64,000 nt of DNA from Trematomus loennbergii (lineage: Eukaryota > Chordata > Actinopteri > Perciformes > Nototheniidae), in NCBI GenBank assembly GCA_012861695.1, contig JAAOOA010000583.1, positions 57,501 through 121,500 of the forward strand. The letters run 5' to 3'. Position 1 is the stretch's first letter. The number at the start of each line of letters is the position of its first letter. Position numbers and translations under genes: made by a program. Of this stretch, positions 40,649 to 50,766 are shown piece by piece. The notes beneath the pieces are model-generated. The model was not told the DNA's origin and made no database searches. It was given only the letters and a program-made list of their open reading frames with translations.

Positions 40649-41052
40649 TGTTACGTTCCTTACTGGGCTAGGGGAACCAGAGGGAAGTAACAACATATGA
40701 AAAGACCAGGAGAGAGAAAAAAGGAGAGGAAACTGATATATAAAGCCACCAAGTGAGGTTTTAATGGATACAAAAAAAGGCTCACCAGCCAACTTGCAAA
40801 GTAAACTGAAACACAACTATACACTGGAGCACATCTCCTAATGATGAACAAAACACAGGTCTCACACAGAGACAGAAACACCCTGCTGCACACATGCAGC
40901 CAGAGGAGAAGGAGAGAGAGACTGCAGCCTTCCTCAGGTCCTATATGGAGGCCCTGATTGGGGATTGGGAGCACCTGGGGGAGAGGCTGCACCTGGAGAC
41001 AATCAGGGAGAGAGAGAGACACACACAAATGCACCAACTGCGGCACGTAACA
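40649..41052 (-). repeat. 5' LTR of the gag-only element
   Basis: 404 bp with TG...CA ends. It directly abuts the tRNA-Pro-type primer binding site on its inner side. Confidence 0.93.
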
Positions 41053-41181
41053 TACAGTATATAAACGAATTGAGACACAAACCACGTTTTTTATATTACA
41101 GTTAACACTAACCTTGAGCCTCTTGCTAATACTTAAATGTAAACTTTATCTTTTGATATCGCCGTATTTAAATGTTGATAT

Positions 41182-41418
41182 TGTAGTGATCACTAATTTA
41201 CTCATGTTACATAATTCACTCATGGAACTACGGGTTGGGGGTATTGTTTCCGCACGGACATATGTGTTGCTAACTGTATATATTGTGTGCTCTCCTTGCT
41301 TTCTTTCTCTTTCTCTTCCCGGACTGCAACCGGACAACATGTGCTTTTCTGCTGCTCAATAAATCCAACTTTGCACCTTCGATGCACCGCCTCCGACTCC
41401 CTATCTCTCTGCACTACA
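41182..41418 (+). repeat. 5' LTR of the GC-rich element
   Basis: 237 bp with a polyadenylation signal AATAAA near 41360; paired with 42844-43074, differing by a few substitutions and small indels. Confidence 0.9.
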
Positions 41419-41879
41419 CTGGTGACCCTGACTTAAGTCTCGCTGAAGTTTCCGAGACTGGACCGAACATGGCTAGAGAGGCCGTTTTTCGCAAACTGCC
41501 GGAGATTTTTGGAGACGTCCGTGGCTGCCACGTGCACACGGACTGAGGCTCGGTGCGCCCCCCACGGAATGGCTTAGGATGTCGCTCGCCATTCCCGCAT
41601 CGTCTCGGCACTGGAAGACAGCAAGCCTTCCGACTACAAGGAGACGATACACAACCTGCTTGGTACAGAAGAACCCGACTTCTACCTCATGGAACTGTTT
41701 CTTCGGGACATGCGGCTGCATGTCCAGGCTGCGCTAGCTAACACGGCTACTCGCCTTTAGCTGAAGAAGCTGACCGGTTCTTCCTGGCCGCCCGGCAATT
41801 TACCCCTGAGGTGCTGGCCACTACACGCGACGGCACCTTCCCTGGGGGCACACCGCCTAGCAGAGGCTCCGGGGCCGAC

Positions 41880-42060
41880 GACATCGACTAACGGCTACCG
41901 TCTTACGGCTAGCGGCCGTCGACACGGCTAACGGCTAACAGCTAACCACGACAGCTAACGGCTAGCAGCTACCGACGGCTAACAACGGCTAGCAGCTAAC
42001 GGCTACCAACGATGACTAGCGGCTAACGTGGACAGCTAACGGCTAGCAACTGACGGCTGA
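41880..42060 (+). repeat. GGCTA/GCTAAC-rich short tandem tract
   Basis: Irregular repeats of 'acggctaacggctagcagctaac' type words inside the GC-rich LTR element, alternating on a 6-9-bp scale. Confidence 0.85.
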
Positions 42061-42843
42061 CTGCTTCCATGTGTTAACATCTGACTGTTAACATTTTTTC
42101 CGGTGCCTGAGAGGAGGTTCAACCAGCCGGTTGACCTCGTGTGGACACTCTCAATTTTTCACCACCTCGACGGCGGTTCCGGATGGCGCCCACGTTTTCA
42201 TCGCGCCTGGGTGGCGCACTCCTGGACCCCGTCTAGCCTCGACAGTTTCGGACGTCGCCCATGCTTTCATCGGCCCATGGGTGGCGCGCTCCGGGACCCT
42301 GTCGGCCTCTTCCCTCACCTCGGCAGCGGCTTCGGACGTCGCCCTCGCTTTCATCGGCGCCTGGGTGGCGCACTATTGGACCCCGCCTGGCCTCTCCTCT
42401 AAACGCGGCTCACGGTTCGCCTCGACAGTTCGCCTCGACAGTTTCGGACGTCGCCCATGCTTTCATCGGCCCATGGGTGGCGCACTTCGGGACCCTGTCT
42501 GGCCTCTCCTCTGTCCACGGCTCTTTCCTCCCGGGGAGACTGCTCCTGCCTCCCGGGGACTTCGTGCCCACCGCCGCTGCGCGTTTGCCTGCTGCCGGGC
42601 TGCGCTCCTCCCTGCTGGGGACCACCGGGATATTCATGCCCGTCCCCACGTCGCGGCTCAGCGACCCAGTTTTCTACGATGTGTTCTTCGTTCGCCTCAA
42701 CGCCTACCGAGGCCCCCCTGCGACCCCCTTACGACAGCCTGTTCCATGGCCCGGCCCTCACCTGCAACCCCACCCTCCGCGGCCCCTGTGGTGCTTCCTC
42801 CCGGACGCGAGGATTGTGCCATGTTTGAATTCTGGGGGGCTTG

Positions 42844-43074
42844 TGTAGTGATCACTAATTTACTCAAGTTAAATAATTCACTCATGGAACTACGGGTTGG
42901 GGGTATTGTTTCCGCACGGACATATGTGTTGCTAACTGTATATTGTGTGCCCTCCTTGCTTTCTTTCTTTCTCTTCCCGGATTGCAACCGGACAACATGT
43001 GCTTTTCTGCTGCTCAATAAATCCAACTTTGCACCTTCGATGCACCGCCTCCGTCCCTATCTCTCGGCACTACA
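42844..43074 (+). repeat. 3' LTR of the GC-rich element
   Basis: 231 bp; same ends and AATAAA signal as the 5' LTR. Confidence 0.9.
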
Positions 43075-43799
43075 ATATCTCCGTTAATATCTGTACTCTA
43101 TCGCCGTTCTTTTTCTCCGTCAAGTTTTTGCTTTGGGAACAGTAACTTCCTTCTAATAGCGCAAAGTCGCCTTCAAGATGAAAGCATGTCTATATAAAAC
43201 AGGAAGTTACGTTAAGACATGAGATGTAGTTCTGAGAGCTGTTCCTAATCAAATGTATTATTGATACAGACTCAAACACTAAAGGCCCTACACACCAAAC
43301 TGACACCAAAGAACACGTCCCGACAGACCGACTGTTGCGTCGCCTCACGTCTCCTGCGTCTTGGCTAAAAGTTGCCCTGGAACACACGCAAAGACTTCAG
43401 CCGCCGGCCAAGTAGCACGTACGCACTGCGCATGCGTGAGTGGCAATAACTCTCCTTACCAGCAGGCGGCGGTAGTGTGTATTCGTCATTCAAAAGAGGC
43501 AACCGGAAGACAGACTGTGTGATATAACAAACAACAAATAGTGTGTGCGTTCCATTTTCACTCTCCTCCGTCACAGGCTGTTTCACATAACGACTTATAA
43601 TCGAAAACATGTTTAGTGCTGTACAGGCGGTGCACAGCCGTCCGTGTGTCCCTAATCGTTTGTTTGTGTACCTCACTTCCATTTTTACTTCTCATGCACT
43701 GCCGACCACTTCCGCTCCCGATTCAACATGTTCAATCGGGAACGGAAGGTGTCGGCACGGCCGAAAAGACACGACGGGGCGGGACACTCTGTGAGGATT

Positions 43800-44400
43800 T
43801 GCAGTATCTCCCTCCTTCTTCTCTTCTTTGTTTTATGTTTGTTATGTTCGTTCTGTCTGTCTGTGTGTCTGTCTTCCTGGCTGGGTGTGGCTGACCCACT
43901 TCTGATTCCCGCCAACTCACCTCCGCAGCTGCTGCTCATCATCCTGATTACATACTCCCTTCACCTGCTTATATGCCCGGTTCTCTCATCCAGTATTCAC
44001 CAGTTCGTCGTTTCACCTCGCTGGTAATTCGACTTGGTACATGTAGTTTATGGTAAAACTAACTCTCTGTGTTCCTGCCAAATCTAACCCTTGTGTTCTC
44101 CGTCAGAATCCATCTGCCTACTCCTCTGCCTGCCACATCCAGCCACGTACCTCTCGTCTGAGTATCTCCGTGCTTCCACGCACACCAGCTCCAACCTGTC
44201 AACTATCACCAGCTCTGGATCCCCGGCTTCCTCGCCAGTGTACCTTCGTGCTTCACGCACACCAGCTCCTTCCTGTTCAACTCTCACCAGCTCGGTTCCC
44301 CGGCTCTCCTCGCCAGAGTATCTCCGTGCATATCCGCACCACCTCAGTTGACAAACCCTGGCTTTGGGTTTATTGGATATTAAATCCCTCGTCTGACTCT
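43800..44400 (+). repeat. 5' LTR of gypsy element, first part
   Basis: Starts TGTGAGGATTTGCAG and matches 54097-54706. It is interrupted by the endogenous retrovirus just before the TATAAGG that lies near the LTR transcription start. Confidence 0.92.
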
Positions 44401-45285
44401 TGTTGTAGATAGAACACCTCTGCTACGCGCCGTTCGTTGATGAGGCTGAAATCTCTATTAAAATAAGAAAGGAATTGAAAACACCGGAATCAAAATTATA
44501 ACAAATTGTCTGAGTTTACTGGTAGGAAATCAAACACATATACAAGTTATACAGAGTACTCGGTACTCCGGGCTTTTTAGGATCGTGATGCGATGCGGCT
44601 AAAGATGTCAGGACCAACCACTCATCAAACCAAGAAAGACTTCTGATGATGCGATGCGACACAGATACCCGGACCAACCAACTCACCTAACCCAAAAAGC
44701 AACATTCCACTCCAAAACATCAGTATTTCTACCTACTTTTGGGGCGGAGATTGCTCAACTCTTTCCTTCCCATTTTTCTCCCAAGCGAATCAGCAGAGCC
44801 CCTGGGAGGGGCTGTTTAAACTAACCACCTCCCCAAGTGCCCTGATTGGCTGGATTCGCTTCTGGCCGAGGTCAATCAGAGTTTCGAACAGAGTGATATC
44901 CCCAACCACACCAGGTCAAAAGTCAATGTTTATTTCTACCTTATCTTACCTCTACATTCCTTTCCCAGGGGATTCTTTCACCTAAATTATCCTCCTTCAC
45001 CTATTTAACGATACATTTTATGACTTAGCAACAGCATCTGGCTCTTAGGAATCATAAGAAGGATGTAATGTTTGTCTTTAACGACCTTAATGACGACATC
45101 TGCTTTTAGGGGTGAACCCAGGTCAGGTTGGTGTATGAAACACAGAATCTCTGAGTCAGTGAGTTTGAAAGTGAGAACAACATTCCTATATATATGATTA
45201 CCCATAAACCGTTGTGATTACATAAACCAGTTCAACTAATACATGTTCACTAAAATACAATGTCGAATCATATCTCTTTACTTCA
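44401..45285 (-). repeat. 3' LTR of the endogenous retrovirus
   Basis: Nearly identical to 48746-49637; differences are concentrated at about 44620-44660 and in single-base indels. Confidence 0.92.
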
Positions 45286-45524
45286 ATCCCTCTTTTGATC
45301 TCACCTCACGAGATCAACATATAGCATTTGAAACATTACCACTGTCAATTTTCTTCTTACTGTGTCTGTCCCAACATTTATATAAACCCATCAGAAGTTG
45401 GGATATAGAGCACTTTAAACCTCTAGGAACAGTCCACAACAACAACTTATTATGACAGTGGAGGGAGAATAAAATATGTCTAAAAAGCACAGTCCTTGTC
45501 AGCTGAGTCATCTTTACTCTTCCC

Positions 45525-46172
45525 TCAATGGTGGAACTGATGAGTCTTAACACACAATGAGCAGATACAAGGCACACAACAACAACCACATGTCACTAAA
45601 ATGGCAATGAAAGTAGCCACAGAAATTAGAAAAGACATTATCATACTTTTCCCTCTTTTGGTAACACATAGTTCTGTAGAATAAAAAAATACAAATCCCT
45701 TATATTGGGATATAAAAATAAAGTTGAAAGTTCCTAAAAAAAATGGATTGTTCAGACAAAGTTCCACACCGGCTATATCAACCTGTTTCAGCGGGAAATG
45801 GAGTTCCCTGTGCCGTCTTGGTTTGCCATGTCTTCGTCCCCCCAGCCCGCTGACGGCGGCTTCTGGGGTGCTTGCTAGAGAGATGTGGCCTGATTGTCTT
45901 CCCCCGGCCCGCTGATGGCGGCCTCCGGGTCGATGTTGGAGAGATGTCCTGATACTCCTCCTCGGCCCCTCCGGCCCGCTGATGGCGGCTTCCGGGTCGA
46001 CTGCTGGAGAGATGTCCTGATCCTCCTCCTCCTTTCTGCTGATGGCGCCTCCTGGGTCGACTGCCTTGACGAGGGCCAGATCTCTCCTGATGTCGTCTAG
46101 GGTCCTCGCGACGAGGGCCAACTCTGTCCTGATGTCGTCTAGGGTCCTCGCAGGTGTTTTTCCCGACCACAC
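45525..46172 (-). pseudogene. Retroviral Env transmembrane-end remnant
   Basis: The 3' part of the frame has a hydrophobic span followed by a Cys-rich CGCCCVPC cytoplasmic motif, as seen at the end of many fish endogenous-retrovirus Env proteins. The N-terminal portion is a Pro/Gly/Arg-rich repetitive segment (three repeats of ~60 bp at 45860-46070 in DNA) unlike Env. No surface subunit, furin site or fusion peptide is identified. It is a fragment and not a working protein. Confidence 0.5.
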
Positions 46173-46424
46173 ACTGGCTCCAGTGGTACCAGTTGTCCCT
46201 TTCCATCTAGGCGGACGGCATGGGAGGTCCCCTCCAACCAGACGTAATCTGCTGTGTTGGCCTTGTGTTTCTCAGGTCCCCCTTTCGACGTCAGCAGCCT
46301 GTGTGGAGAAGTCTCATACCAAGCCCTTAAGTTGCTGGAAATATGGTTTTGAAATCATCTTTTCTACTTCTTTAGTGTTTATTGGCGGCACCAACTAGTC
46401 TGGAGTGTGGACAAGAGACTATGC

Positions 46425-46620
46425 AGAAAATAATAAACAAAAATAAAAAATTAAAAAATTAAAATAAAAAATAAAAAATAAAAATTAAAAAATAAAAATT
46501 AAAAAAAAATTAAAATTAAAAAATTAAAAATTAAAAATTAAAATTAAAAATTAAAATTAAAATAAAACAAAAATTAAAATAAAACAAAAAAGGAACAAAC
46601 TAACAAAACAAAAAATAACC
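46425..46620. repeat. A-rich low-complexity tract (AAAAATTAAAA)n
   Basis: Irregular runs of A broken by T, within the retrovirus interior; no coding content. Confidence 0.9.
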
Positions 46621-48150
46621 AAAGCTAGATTATTTTAAATGTATCAATTTCTCTTTAAAGCAACAAACAAACCAAACAAAAAATACCATAACTAGTATTT
46701 TTAAATTGATACATTTCTCCTAAAAACGTAATAATCTCACATACATATTGTCTGATGTATATTCTATCCTTTCCCCCCTTTTACTGAAATAGAACGCCGT
46801 TAACGGTGTTCCTATTTTCAGAAATATCGAGCCTTACACATCAGTTATTTAATATCAGGTATATATTTATTATCACTATTACTTATATATCAGGCATTAA
46901 ATGTCAGCCTTCTTCCATGATTGACCTCGTCTATATTATCTGACTTATATTGATACGTGTCTGTTTGTATTTATTTAATATACTGGGCAATTTATTGATA
47001 ACTTTTGAATCTCCCTCTTTCTTAACAACTGGAGCTATGGCTATTTTGAAATCTGACTTGGTTAAGAGATGATTAGTTATTGGTGAGAGCAAAACTCTTC
47101 CTCTTGTTCTGGGGAGGGGGTTTGGGAGAGTTCCTTACAATCTCCAGATCTTCCTCTCTGTGTTAAGGCCATAAAACCCTTAATGGGCTCTGTGGTCTGT
47201 TCAGATTTAGATTTTCTCCCTCTCCAGAGGTCATGCCTGTCTTTGACCCTGTGTGCTGCTGTGAAACTGCAGCACCTCCGGAGCAGAGAGGAGGGAAGAT
47301 CTCTTCCCAAAAGTGTAAGCTCCCTTTTGAGCAACATAGCACCACATTTAACTCTCCTGACTTGTTTGTAAAGCGTTCTTCCAGACCTGAATTGAGTCTT
47401 CTGTTGTGTAACGGAAAATCCCATTTCCAAAAAGGGGTTAGTTTAATAGTCCTATCATATTATCGCTCTGTGCTTGCATGCTAGGACCTAATTCTCTTTC
47501 TACATGTTTTAGCTCCATATTAGCAGGGTTCACTAACATGGTTGGTTGATCCAGTTTAAGATTTTCAATATCTACCATTACTATTTCCAACATTCCTTTC
47601 CCTGAATATCAGGTAACAATGTGTTTTCCTTAGGAGTATTAGATGGGATACTCATAAGTGGCATTGTGAGCCATTATCTCCGTAGGGTGGAGGTAGGGTC
47701 TCAGACATTATACCACCTCTTGTTGCTCTCTGTCCCTATGTCTTCTGCAATTCTTTACCCACAGTTCTTTTCACTGGATTTTTCCTCAAGTATTACACAG
47801 ATTTGACTTAAAAAAATCACACAGAGCTTTTCATACCTTATCATATTACAGCCAGGCAAATTTTTATAGTGCGATGTTTATTTCAACAGATAGCGTGACT
47901 TCCAGAAGTATCTTCTACAACCCCCGGTGATTGCGACTTCTGGTGGAGTTAAAACTCAGTCAACAAAATCTCTTTATCGTCACGTTTAATGAGCCTGATC
48001 ACCCACACAAGAGTTTTGATGAGATTGGTCGTTCCAAATAATTAGTTGGAGGTCGCGTCTCTCTCCTCTTGTTTCACCCACCATATCACAATTACAGAAA
48101 TTTTATACATTTAAAGCACCACGAAAGGTGATCCACCCGCCACACTCAAA
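46621..48150 (-). other. Retrovirus interior, unassigned
   Basis: No gene recognised on either strand. The longest minus frame (47077-47430, 117 residues) is charged and shows no known motif. A plus-strand copy of the env- or leader-like sequence cannot be excluded. Confidence 0.4.
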
Positions 48151-48165
48151 CACTATTTTTGCTCT

Positions 48166-48497
48166 AGATGCAGGACTCTTATACCCTTCTCTAAGCACCT
48201 CATGAAACTCCTATTTTTGCTGTAGATCAAGGACTCTTATACCTTCTCTAAGCATTCATGAAACTCCTATTTTTGCTGTAGATCAAGGACTCTTATACCC
48301 TTCTCTAAGCAATTCATGAAACTCCTATTTTTGCTGTAGATCAAGGACTCTTATACCTTCTCTAAGCAATTCATGAAACTCCTATTTTTGCTGTAGATCA
48401 AGGACTCTTATACCTTTCTCTAAGCAATTCATGAAACTCCTATTTTTGCTGTAGATCAAGGACTCTTATACCTTTCTCTAAGCAATTCATGAAACTT
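48166..48497 (-). repeat. ~58-bp tandem repeat in the retrovirus leader
   Basis: About six copies of a 57-59-bp unit with 'tttttgctgtagatcaagg' and 'ttctctaagcaattcatg'. It lies just inside the 5' LTR on the element's own strand, in the leader region. Confidence 0.92.
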
Positions 48498-48745
48498 TCT
48501 AACTTGAATATGTATTGTATTTCCCACCGTGACTAAGAACACTGAGAACGCTGCTGACAACTCTAAATTTTTAGTATAATCAATCACAGATTTTGATAAT
48601 CAAAACAGGTGTCTGCTCACCTTTTGTGTATAGAGCTCTTGCAGTTGTCAACAGTGTCTCTTTGTCCTCCCCCTGGACTGGATTCTGTCCCCTGGCTGTC
48701 GGTGTCCCTTTCTAGAGGTCAGCTCACAAACGTCGGGTCACCACT

Positions 48746-49637
48746 TGTTGCGATAGAACACCTCTGCTACGCGCCGTTCGTTGGATGAGGCTGAAATCTC
48801 TATTAAAATAAGAAAGGAATTGAAAACACCGGAATCAAATTATAACAAATTATCTGAGTTTACTGGTAGGAAATCAAACACATATACAAGTTATACAGAG
48901 TACTCGAGTACTCCGGGCTTTTTAGGATCGTGATGCGATGCGGCTAAAGATGTCAGGACCAACCACTCATCAAACAAGAAGAGAGTGCCTTCTGTCAATG
49001 ATGCGATGCGGACAGTTACCGGACCAACCAACTCACCTAACCCAAAAAGCAACATTCCACTCCAAAACATCAGTATTTCTACCTACTTTTGGGGCGGAGA
49101 TTGCTCAACTCTTTCCTTCCCATTTTTCTCCCAAGCGAATCAGCAGAGCCCCTGGGGAGGGGCTGTTTAAACTAACCACCTCCCCCAAGTGCCCTGATTG
49201 GCTGGATTCGCTTCTGGCCGAGGTCAATCAGAGTTTCGAACAGAGTGATATCCCCAACCACACCAGGTCAAAAGTCAATGTTTATTTCTACCTTATCTTA
49301 CCTCTACATTCCTTTCCCAGGGGATTCTTTCACCTAAATTATCCTCCTTCACCTATTTAACGATACATTTTATGACTTAGCAACAGCATCTGGCTCTTAG
49401 GAATCATAAGAAGGATGTAATGTTTGTCTTTAACGACCTTAATGACGACATCTGCTTTTAGGGGTGAACCCAGGTCAGGTTGGTGTATGAAACACAGAAT
49501 CTCTGAGTCAGTGAGTTTGAAAGTGAGAACAACATTCCTATATATATGATTACCCATAAACCGTTGTGATTACATAAACCAGTTCAACTAATACATGTTC
49601 ACTAAAATACAATGTCGAATCATATCTCTTTACTTCA
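48746..49637 (-). repeat. 5' LTR of the endogenous retrovirus
   Basis: Reads TGAAGTAAAG...CGCAACA on the minus strand, adjoining the primer-binding-like site. Confidence 0.92.
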
Positions 49638-49641
49638 CTCT

Positions 49642-49747
49642 ATATAAGGTTTTTGGTTAATAAACCTTTTTCTACCTCAAAGCTCTGTTTCATCGTCCTG
49701 TGTTCAGCATTGTGAGCTCACTCCTGTAGCTACTGGTGAGCGTAACA
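49642..49747 (+). repeat. 5' LTR of gypsy element, second part
   Basis: It resumes at 'atataaggtttttggttaataaacc', containing AATAAA, and ends GAGCGTAACA, as does the 3' LTR. Confidence 0.92.
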
Positions 49748-49763
49748 GTAACGAACTGGTCAT

Positions 49764-50766
49764 ATGAGCTCCGCTGACGCCGGATCGGATCCCGCCTCAG
49801 TCCAGCACGCCATTTCCCATCAGGGAAATCTTCTGGGCCATCATGAGCAGATGATTCGAGCCTTAGTGGAGAGCAATCAGTCCATGGCTCTAAACGTCTC
49901 AAACCTTGCTGCTCAGGTCTCAGCTTTGACGTCTTCAGCTACATTTCCTGCTTCCTCCTATCCACCTGTGGATTCCACTCCATGCCGGGACTTCCCCATT
50001 GCCGATCCTGAGCCTTTCCACGGAGAGGTGGAGAAATGCAGAGGATTTTTTTTCAATGCAATAAGGTATTTCGCCAGCGCCCCGTGTCTTTTTCCTCTGA
50101 TGGAACTAAGATTAACTATATGTTGAGTTTGCTTCGTGGAAGAGCTTTAACCTGGGCCGAAGCATTGAGTTCTTCTGTGGATTACAATACCTTTCCTTTG
50201 GAGTTTTTTCGGATCATTTTTCCTCTGTTTTTGATCATCCTGAACACTCTGGCTCAGCTGCTAGTCGTCTGTTGAATCTGCAACAAGGAACTCGAACCGT
50301 TGCAGATTATTCTATCGAGTTTCGCACACTGGCGGCAGAAGCCCGATGGGACGAGGCGGCTTTAAGGGCTGTGTTTGTCAGGGGATTGAGGGATCAACTG
50401 AAGGATGAGCTGGCTGCAAGAGAGGAGCCTGCTGACCTCCAATCCTTAATCTCCTGGGTTTCTCGTCTCGACAGCCGGTTGCGGGAGCGCCGTGCGGAGC
50501 GCACGCAGCGTCCTCCTTTTGCCTTGCCTTATCAGCCAAACAGTTCACCCAGGTTTGCTCCCTCTGTGTCCGGACCATCTGGCTTCACCTCACCTACCCG
50601 CGTGCCCACTTCTGCTATGGTGGAACCTATGCAGTTGGGACGCACTGGATTATCCCCTGAGGAGCGCCTTCGACGTATGAGGTGTGGAGAATGCCTGTAC
50701 TGTGGAAAGGGTGGCCATATCCTCTCTGGCTGTCCTGTCCGCCCAAACGCAAGGGCTCGTCAGTAA
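49764..50766 (+). pseudogene. Gypsy gag (one frame break)
   Basis: ATG at 49764, stop at 50764-50766. It reads MSSADAGSDPASVQH..., then a capsid-like part with LLRGRALTWAEALSSS and VADYSIEFRTLAAEARWD, ending with a zinc knuckle CLYCGKGGHILSGC and PVRPN. The frame shifts near 50040 and 50200, where single bases appear lost. The layout matches sushi-type Gag, the family from which mammalian PEG10/RTL genes derive. There is no sign of domestication here. Confidence 0.85.

Larger units (their letters stand above)
38302..41052 (-). mobile_element. Gag-only LTR retrotransposon (SCAN-like Gag)
   Basis: Two 404-bp LTRs (38302-38705 and 40649-41052), TG...CA ends, and a perfect TACAG target duplication (38297-38301 and 41053-41057). 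The element reads on the minus strand. A primer binding site TGGGGGCTCGTCC (plus-strand 40636-40648) abuts the 5' LTR and matches the tRNA-Pro type. A run of nine G (plus-strand C, 38706-38714) is the polypurine tract at the 3' LTR. Only about 1.9 kb lies between the LTRs, with no protease, reverse transcriptase or integrase. By eye the LTRs differ at about two positions, so insertion was very recent. Confidence 0.92.
41182..43074 (+). mobile_element. GC-rich non-autonomous LTR retrotransposon
   Basis: LTRs 41182-41418 and 42844-43074, with TGTAGTGATCAC...GCACTACA ends and ATAT on both sides (41178-41181 and 43075-43078). A primer-binding-like TGGTGACCCTGA starts at 41420. The interior holds a short gag-like remnant (41470-41760; DFYLMELFLRDMRLHVQAAL near 41680), a tract of repeated TAACGGCTA-like words (41880-42060) and four diverged ~85-110-bp repeats (42176-42530). 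No pol is present. The 318-residue frame across the 3' part is a by-product of GC-rich repeats. Confidence 0.87.
44401..49637 (-). mobile_element. Endogenous retrovirus derivative (env remnant, no gag/pol seen)
   Basis: LTRs 44401-45285 (885 bp) and 48746-49637 (892 bp), flanked by CTCT (44397-44400 and 49638-49641), inside the gypsy 5' LTR. Orientation is minus: a primer-binding-like TGGTGACCCGACG (plus-strand 48731-48743) lies 2 bases from the 48746 LTR, and a purine-rich tract abuts the 45285 LTR. The ~3.5-kb interior has env-like sequence at its 3' end and no recognisable gag or pol. Confidence 0.85.

Noticed and set aside
42261..42848. Overlapping 195-residue frame
   Set aside because: Third open frame of the same GC-rich repeats; no Gag or other motif.
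42131..43087. 318-residue frame in the GC-rich LTR element
   Set aside because: It runs through four degenerate repeats and into the 3' LTR; other frames are equally open because of high GC.
49764..50766. Domesticated sushi-type Gag gene (PEG10/RTL-like)
   Set aside because: It is still attached to pol, two LTRs and a target duplication, so it is an ordinary retrotransposon copy.
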